A stretch of 64,000 nucleotides of DNA, from NCBI RefSeq assembly GCF_029227915.1, contig NC_079878.1:806001-870000 (forward strand), written 5' to 3'. The DNA is from Hydractinia symbiolongicarpus. Taxonomy: Eukaryota > Cnidaria > Hydrozoa > Anthoathecata > Hydractiniidae. The notes below the pieces were generated by a model. The model was not told the origin of the DNA. It was given only the letters and a program-made list of their open reading frames with translations, and ran no database searches. The position numbers and the translations under genes are program-made. This document shows, piece after piece, positions 56,953 through 64,000 of this stretch (the stretch's first letter is position 1; every line of letters begins with the position of its first letter).

Positions 56953-59900
56953 TTAAGACAATTTCCATATCATAAGGAGAGGCTCTTGAGCTTCCCCGGA
57001 AAATGATTTAAATAAATCTAGCCCACTCAATGGTCTCACTTTCTTACGCAAATCTACATGTCCAACTCCAACACTGACGACATAAGAAGGCATTAGCAAA
57101 CAATCTCGTCTTGTTTCTTCTTCGCGTTTGGACACGGCTACTAACGAAGCATAGTAACTTTCATTGGTTTCACGTACTAAAGAAGAATCGCTCAACGATA
57201 TTTCTTTTTCATAAGCACGCAAGCCGATCGTAGATGTTAATGAGGTCGAAAAGTTATCGCTATTAAGCAATGGCGTATACATCCCTTTATCCGTATAACT
57301 CCCGATTGGCGTTTTCGGAGTAGCCGGGTTACTTGTGCTACGAATATTTACACTGTTTTTAGGGCTTTTCGGTAGCGGTAGAACTTTATATTGTTCATAG
57401 AACGATTCTAAAGCTGGATTAGATGGTTCCGCATTCTTTGAATTCTCTCTTTGTAACAGCTGAATTTCTTTATTGACTACGGAATATGGTTGCGTCACAG
57501 GAGGAAGTTCAATTTGAAACGGTAACTCGTAACCAGAAGTGGTCTGAAATCTATTGTCTTCACAATCTTCACACATATCGATTGCTTTGCCGTGAGTGCA
57601 AATCACCATCTCTTTCTCGTCCTTTTTAGTAGGCTCTTCTTTAGACTCTCCTTCCCCTTGCTCCTGCAAATCACCTTTAACCTTCGCGCTTTCTTCGTCA
57701 CATTCTTTTTGCGGTTCTTTTTCATTAATTACTTCAAGACTCTTACCATTTAGGCCATTTTCTTCTTTAGGTACTTCATCTACTGGCAGTGTTGATTGGA
57801 CCAAGGGTACATTTAATTCCGTTTTATGAGGCGTGCTAGTTGATGTAGGAGGTAAAGAAAACCCTTCAAACTGCTCCATCATTTTAACAAACCCTCCCTC
57901 CTTTAAAACCGGCATGGCATTGACAGTAGATTTAACAACGGCTTTATCTTTGTCAATATAAATAGAAAAGTCCTGCTCTGGTTTAAATGATTCTAAGTCG
58001 TAGCCGTTCGTTTCGTTTTCGATAAATGAAAACTCTTGGTCGGCTGTTATGTCATCATCGCTATCATACGTGTCACGCCTGGTTGGCTTTGTTGGTTGGG
58101 TAGCCTCTTTTTCAGTCAGGACAATTTCAGGGAGAACTTCGTCTCTGGCGTCAGCTAATTTATTATAAACCAGCTTATCCTTTTCATTAGAAACTTCATC
58201 ACATCTTTCATGCACGCCCCTAGGTTCTTCCATGACAGCACCAGGTTCAGGTTCAGTGTCAGCTTTTCTTTTAACCTCATTATGTTCTTCGTCCTCATCT
58301 TTAACATCATTATCTACCACCACCATCTCCTGCTGTAACACATCTTTATTCTTAACATAACTATTCACTCCACCATATTGGTTTTCTGCGTTAGGATCCA
58401 CTACAAAATATACTGGTTCGCCGGATGGCTTTTGTTGAACAACCTCCATAGAGCTCTCAACCTCTGATATTGAATCGCTGAACATATCTACGTTTAACAT
58501 CGACTTTACTTCGTTGTGTTCCGCTAAAAAAAATATTTGATCATCATAGTAAGCTTAAACACAAAACATACCTCAATAACAACCAATTTAATGCCTGTCT
58601 AATATATAATTGATAGAGCGTGGGGTTTTTAATCAAACTAACATATTGAAATGCTCAAATACGTCACATCAAGGCTGGCAAAAGTATATTGCACAAATTA
58701 AAGTAAAAACTCCACAGTGCTCATTTGAAATTTGGAAGGAAGACTAAATTAAATAGGCTCTGACTATAATAAACATACACGCATTTTTTATAAGCTATAC
58801 AAAGCTGATGTTCAAAATTGCTTATGTTTCTGTATTTTGTGGGCTCGACTGTTGTTTACTTGTTTTTTTGTTGACTACCTATATCAATTCACGTGTTTGC
58901 TTGCTCAATTTGGTTAGTGCGTCAATAGAAATCAAACATCCCTTTTAACGATTTTGCACAGACAGTTTAGAAACAGTAAAATTCCAAATTCTAAGGCTAT
59001 CTTCAGTATCCGTGTTGTTTGTCCTTTATCTTTCTTTACTAACTTCAGACTGTGTGCTTCTTAAAAGTTGCTTTTTTTCCTGTAGAATTCGAGCCTCGTG
59101 TTAAGTTATTAAATATTGCTTACATAAAAAAGCGCGTACCATCTGATGATAAACCAAGTTGGAAATTCTAATCATTTAAATGCCGAAAAAAACATACCTG
59201 AAGCTGTTTCAATTTGTGGAAACAGTTTCGTAGATATTCTAAATGAGTGTAGGTGCTTCACAGGTCCTTCATGGATATGAAACGAAACGCAGGCTTGCCC
59301 TGCTACTGTAGGAATGCCTCCAAGACGTGGCAAAGGATAGGTTACGATAAGTCCTTGATTGACTCCCACCCAGAGTAATCCCTTCTCCGCAAGTAATGCA
59401 GTGACGTAGATTTTTTCAATGTTGATGCTCTGGATTTTACCATCAATCTCTAAAAGTACACACAAGTTAGAATTTTAAATAAACAGCCATGGAGGCAGTT
59501 GTAATGATTATTTTTTGCAAGAAATTAAATTACAAATTTCTTGCGGTAACTAGGATGTAAAAACTAACCACTTTTCATCCTGGATATGGGTGTTGTTATG
59601 TTTATAGTTTGTAAATGTTCCAACGTTTCTGCGTGATAAAGCTGCAGTTTTGAAGACTTCCAGGAAGAAACCCATACTCCAATACCATACGCTACTAAAT
59701 GTTTCACATCTATTTTGTTCCATTCACACGTGTCTATTTTCTTCTAAAGCATAACACAAAACATTTGTCAACATCCTTTAACTTCAGAACAGCAACTATT
59801 TTTCGCTATGTTATGATCAAATTAAGATATGGCTAGGTTACAAGTCAGCGTTTCAAAATACAGTGGATTCTCTCTATTTCGAACTCACAAAAAACTGGAG

Positions 59901-62900
59901 AAACTGGAGAATAATATATAATTGTTTGTAGCCACAAGTAGTAATTTTAATTGTTTCTATATTAAATTCGCACAATTTGAAATTTCACTTATCAATGTTA
60001 ACGGCGACCTCAGGTTTGTGGATAAATCCAAACTCTTAAGCTGTGCTAATTTCTGCTGATGTCAGCAGCATAGCTCCTTTTTGTGATCTTTCGGGACTCC
60101 ATAATTCCTACTTATATATAGAAGTAGCACTTAATTGACGAGTTGATGCTCTTTGCTAAATTCGAATGCTGTTTACCAAAGTAACCGATTGTAGATTGAG
60201 AAAGGATACAGAGAAAGGACAGAAAGGCCACAAAAAGAAAAGAGGACTAAAATATTTGTCCAAGATAGGGAAATGTTCACGATATAAGATCTGAGATAGA
60301 AAAACTCTACTTGTAACAAAACAAAGACATTACATACTAGGCATGCTGCAACAAGCACTTTTACACACAAGTAAAAGTCTGCATAGTTACCTCAACACCC
60401 AACGTTAATGCATCCAGTATAATTATTTCGGATCCACAAGCGCACCACAATTTTTTACCAGCTTCAGTTAAAGCAAGGATTGATTTTACACCCAAACACA
60501 CTATAGTAGGATTTTTTAAGTTCCATGTACCATCTAGAAGAGAGAGTAAAGTACCATGAAGACTCTTCATCCCTTTTGACTGTAACTTACGTACATTGGT
60601 ACAAGAGATATTAAGTATTGCATTGCTCTAACTCCCTTTTCTTACTTGCTTGCTACACAAGTTGGGTCGCAATCAATAAATGACTTTAAATGGGCTAACA
60701 TTAGTACATTACCGGTTTATTGTACTTAATGTAAGGGAGTGCTCTACTTGTAAGCACACTATTCTCTAATATTTTATCTTAAGAGAAGTAAATTTCTCAA
60801 ATAGAAATTTTCAATTTGCAAAAATTTCGCAAATTATTGATTTGATTTGCAAAAACAACTCCTCGCGAAATATACGTAAGACAGCCATTTGCGAAAATTA
60901 ATTCTCGCAAAAAACTCATTGTTTTAAGAAATTAGCCGTTTTATTTCGCAAATCTTTTAAGCATCTCTTCTTTTTAAAATTAATATTCACATTCTCATCT
61001 CAAGGAGGACACAAATAAAAGATGCACCTGCAAAAGTTGCGCCCGCCGTTACAAAACCTACCTAATTTTCGTTGAAAACATGCTAACGTCCCGTTCGCCA
61101 AACCTGCAAACATTTTACCGTGAGAAAATCTAAAAAAAATATAATGAATCATAAAGAGCTTAGCTTTAAATTGTCCATGCTCTATGAAAGGACTAATAGA
61201 CTATACAATGATGCGTGATAGCAACGGTTTTTAAACAACGCCATTTTTAAAAAGTGCTAGAATTAACGCCCCTTCTACTAAATCCTTGATAAATGAAAGT
61301 TTATATACAAAACAATAATTGCATGAGTTAAAAACAAACCTAACTTAACGGCCGTGAAATGATTTGTGTTATTCTATTTTAACTGTTTTACTTTAGGCTA
61401 TGCATCTCAAATGGATATTGAAATGTATCTCATTCGAAGACCTAATCGTTATCTCTAGCATTAGGAGGAAATAGTTGATTTTTCGGATGCCTTCTGTGCT
61501 GTTATAATTATTTATAGAAATACTATTCTACAGCTGTCATAAAGAGAATCGCCAGCCAATGGCTATAAAATTGTCTGCATATATGACTAAAATTGCTCAA
61601 TAAAGGAAAAGAAACTGGCGCAGTGAGCAAAACTTCATGTGAAGCACAATGGCTAGATATATTTTTTATTTTTGATTAAGCATTTTTAAAAAATGAAATC
61701 TATTTTTTGTATTATAACACTGGGCAAATTTTCGCATAAAACTGCAACGGAAATTATTTTTATTCGTGCTTTTAACTACTATGTATTTAAGAATTTTAAC
61801 CCTGCGCTGTTTTGCCCGTGTAACCCTATAGGGGGGGAGGGGACACAAAGTGCCCCTGGGTCATAAATGCCAAACTACCTATGCTTAAGTGATAAAACTT
61901 GGTATAGTTGTAGAATGTCTTAAAAATTCTCGTTGCAGGTCAAAAGGTACATTGATGACGTTACGGAGTGTATAAATGACGTCATACATTCTTAAGATAC
62001 GCCATTGTCTCCATTCTCCAATATACTTTAATTTCTCAATTGTTACTGATGTTACAAACTTACAACCTTGATTCTTGGTACATTTGTGGACTGTGTGCCA
62101 AAAAATGACATATTAAAAAAATAGGTTTTAATGACGTCATTGGTATATTGGCCGGAAGGTTTGCTATTTTAGGGATACAGATAAAAAATCCACTTTTCAA
62201 AAAATATTGACGCTCATGTCATTAAACTTTGCTACATATGTAGAATATTACCATTAAAGATGTTGGAGGTAAAAAAACAAAATATTTTATAGACATTTTT
62301 AGGGGTTTTAGGGCTCTATCACGTGCCAACAAAAGTTATGCTCTATCATTTTATAGACATTTTTATAGACATTTTTAGGGGTTTTAGTTATGCTTAGTCT
62401 AAGAAGCCACGGGCAGTTAGTCCAGGTATAATACGCTTAAATCCAACATCACAAAAAACATTTTTGATTCGCACTATATTAACTGGGCAAGGATCTACGA
62501 TTAGTCATTGTCCAAAAGTTCGACTTACTTTAACGTTGTAATAGAATCCTTCAACATAGCAAAAGTGTATGGTTTCTCTTCTCCACTATGAGGGTCGAAT
62601 AATAGAATACTACATAAAAAAAGATAAAATATTATTTATAGCGATCTATAACTTTACATTGCGCACGCTCGAAACACAAAATTTTATGGAGAAAAAAAAT
62701 ATTTAATAAAATTGCTATAAAATGTAGAAAATTAGCAATGTGATTGGTCAAATAACCAGTATACAGACTGTTTCAAAACAAAAGCGATCGAAAAAAGACG
62801 ACCACCATGTGGAATTAGGCTTCAATGAAAACCATATTTAATTCTATACATTCTTCATAATTATGTTTTACCTGCCAGACATAGTACCAATCCAAACGAG

Positions 62901-63125
62901 TAAACTTGGTCTGTAATCCCCGTCGCCAGAAGAGATTTCAGGTTCACGAGACAACTCGGCGCAACATATTCTAGCCTTGCACGCTACGAAGCTCTCCACA
63001 GCATGTGGCTCGGACGTCATATTCATTTCCATCAAAGTTATTAAACCAACGTGTTCGTTGCCAGAGAATACCCAAAACATTGGATGCGGAATGGTGGTGT
63101 CTGAAACCTCAAGTACACATTGAAC
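56953..63125 (-). CDS. ARHGEF10: ARHGEF10-like RhoGEF, C-terminal propeller and tail (5' partial)
   Basis: Seven exons on the minus strand, 5' to 3': 62872-63125, 62529-62609, 61062-61129, 60391-60533, 59569-59743, 59198-59449, 56953-58523. All junctions are GT-AG and all phases fit; the total of 2544 bases gives 847 residues plus TAA. Diagnostic pieces of the ARHGEF10/10L WD40-like C-terminal domain, in order, are: PHPMFWVFSGNEHVGLITLM, LVWIGTMSG, FAGLANGTLACF, DGTWNLKNPTIVCLG, KLWCACGSEIIILDALTL, YHAETLEHLQTINI, LLWVGVNQGLIVTYPLPRL-GGIP, and the last strand LLMIWKLS. The DH and PH domains that activate Rho lie in exons beyond the right edge. The last exon carries an acidic, Ser/Pro-rich insert of roughly 430 residues before the closing strand, with CTHGKAIDMCEDC inside. 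Vertebrates split this family into 10 and 10L (17 is more distant), so the symbol is family-level. Confidence 0.92.
58524..59197 (-). other. Last intron of the ARHGEF10-like gene
   Basis: Donor GTATGT after GCTTCAG and acceptor TTTTTTTAG before CGGAACAC bound it. I see no gene or RNA in it. Confidence 0.8.
60534..61061 (-). other. Intron of the ARHGEF10-like gene
   Basis: A 528-bp intron between the exon ending KL-G and the exon starting DGTWN (donor GTAGGT, acceptor TTCTAG). It contains repeated TTTGCGAAA/TTCGCAAA motifs at about 60815-60960. Confidence 0.75.
61130..62528 (-). other. Intron of the ARHGEF10-like gene with half MITE
   Basis: A 1.4-kb intron (donor GTAAGT, acceptor TTTTTTTTAG). 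Its right half is filled by a piggyBac-like MITE fragment at 61797-62420, which shares motifs with the complete MITE at 63191-63948. Confidence 0.75.
61797..62420. mobile_element. piggyBac-like MITE fragment
   Basis: It starts TTAACCCTGCGCTG. It then has a G-run (TATAGGGGGGGAGGGGAC), several TGACGTCAT-type motifs and repeats of ATTTTTAGGGGTTTTAG, all features shared with the element at 63191-63948. I see no matching right end ...AGGGTTAA, so it is truncated. Confidence 0.5.
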
Positions 63126-63190
63126 CTACAAAACAAAGGTAAAGGTTACCTCCCGCCAAAATGAAATTAATTGCATATGAAAAAGCTTAA

Positions 63191-63948
63191 CCCTATTCGG
63201 TCCGGGGTTTTTCGAACATACTATGATCGGGGGAGGGGGGCGGAATCCGCCCCCTCGATATCTTTTTATAAGATTGTTCAAATTGAATCAAACTTGGCAC
63301 GCTAATAGTACGTCATAAAAGGAACAAAATGGCAGCATTAAATTTTTGTTTGTGTCAGCACATTTTCTGTGACGTCATCAGAGGTTTGAAATTTGTTAAA
63401 AATGCCACTATCTGCTTAAAATTTAACTTTTGTTCCAGAGCGAATTTTTGCATTCTGTTTGAAGTTTCTGAAAGTTCAATAAAAGTTATTTAACATATTT
63501 TTCGGTTTTTACATAGATCGCATATAAAATTGCCCAAAATTGGCTGAAAATCCGTTTTTTCCGATTTTCGGGTAAAATCCGACAAAATCGGGAAATCGGA
63601 TTATTCACGTGTCCAAATTATGCAAAATGATTCTTTTTAATAAAACAAAGTTGTGTTGCAAGTTTAAAGTTCTAAGGATGATCCTAACAGAAGTTATTAA
63701 ATTTTCCCTATTAAAAGGATTTTATGGACATTTTTAGGGGTAGTTTTAAGTAATGGCCAATATCAAAGCCTCTGAAAGGTATGGAACCTAAACATTTGGC
63801 ATGCAGGTGTCTAATAGATAAATATTGAAACTCAGTAAGTTTCATAGCCATATACCTTAGCAATAAGGAGTTATTATAAATAAACCGTCAGGGGGGGCGG
63901 AATCCGCCCTCCCCCCCCCCCCCCCCCCCCCCCCTGGATCGAATAGGG
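63191..63948. mobile_element. piggyBac-like MITE with TTAA target duplication
   Basis: TTAA-CCCTATTCGGTCC at 63187 and the inverse GGATCGAATAGGG-TTAA ending at 63952 give both the piggyBac target site (TTAA) and CCCT ends. Inside are CGGAATCCGCCCxC blocks near both ends, TGACGTCATC motifs and a 24-C run. It has no ORF. It is a non-autonomous element. Confidence 0.8.
63911..63934 (+). repeat. 24-C homopolymer
   Basis: An uninterrupted run of C near the right end of the piggyBac-like MITE, paired with G-rich runs near its left end. The length is probably variable or imprecise in the assembly. Confidence 0.95.
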
Positions 63949-64000
63949 TTAAAAGATTGTCTAGGAGTTTCAATATTTTTTTTAAAATTCTTGGTTGTTT

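Larger units (their letters stand above)
63126..64000 (-). other. Intron upstream of the first exon in the window
   Basis: The acceptor TTTTGTAG lies just before GTTCAATGTG at 63125. No further ARHGEF10-type exon is seen up to the window edge; a MITE fills most of the stretch. Confidence 0.7.

Noticed and set aside
57596-57829. 77-codon plus-strand ORF
   Set aside because: It is the antisense shadow of the large last exon of the ARHGEF10-like gene.

Overview
The window is AT-rich animal DNA with short GT-AG introns, dense in degenerate transposons and foldback repeats. It looks cnidarian. The reasons are one ciliary gene (IFT43), one metazoan RhoGEF gene (ARHGEF10 family), and several mobile or expanded domain types that are common in cnidarian genomes: a HIRAN-like ORF, a DZIP3-type HEPN domain, and Ulp1/OTU/SWIM element genes. 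I cannot fix the class; hydrozoan is a guess.

Layout. 1-15.3 kb has no gene I can support. It holds inverted-repeat elements: a GTAAACGCA-ended MITE, a CAACCTCGT foldback family, a 1.8-kb element with GACGTC-rich arms and a tRNA-like SINE inside. It also holds a decayed retroelement stretch at 9.7-10.8 kb. At 15.8-16.8 kb (minus strand) a two-exon gene encodes a 212-residue orphan protein with a PP1-docking-like KVRF motif. At 17.35-23.08 kb lies a broken Tigger/pogo transposon with TA target-site duplications; it carries an antisense HIRAN-like ORF and a nested 3-kb insertion. At 27.1-34.1 kb (plus strand) is a nine-exon IFT43 gene of 198 codons whose exon phases all agree.

34.7-40.2 kb is a cluster of broken element genes on the plus strand: a Ulp1-type SUMO protease, two OTU-type cysteine proteases and a SWIM zinc-finger protein. 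The second OTU and the SWIM gene lie between inverted arms made of GAGACCCGATACC-type tandem repeats. At 41.3-41.9 kb (minus) is an intronless DZIP3-type HEPN protein. A tRNA-headed SINE lies at 44.86-45.20 kb. 45.2-51.9 kb has no recognised gene. At 51.9-52.9 kb (plus) an intact intronless ORF encodes a membrane-anchored methyltransferase-like protein. From 56.95 kb to beyond 63.1 kb (minus) lie the last seven exons of an ARHGEF10-like RhoGEF, covering most of its C-terminal beta-propeller; its 5' exons are outside the window. A piggyBac-like TTAA MITE with a 24-C tract sits in the intron at the right edge.

The host genes are functionally unrelated (cilium transport, Rho signalling, probable PP1 regulation, a methyltransferase-like membrane protein). 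No operon-like organisation is visible. The best candidates for something undescribed are the Ulp1/OTU/OTU/SWIM element, the HIRAN ORF inside the Tigger element, and the KVRF orphan gene.
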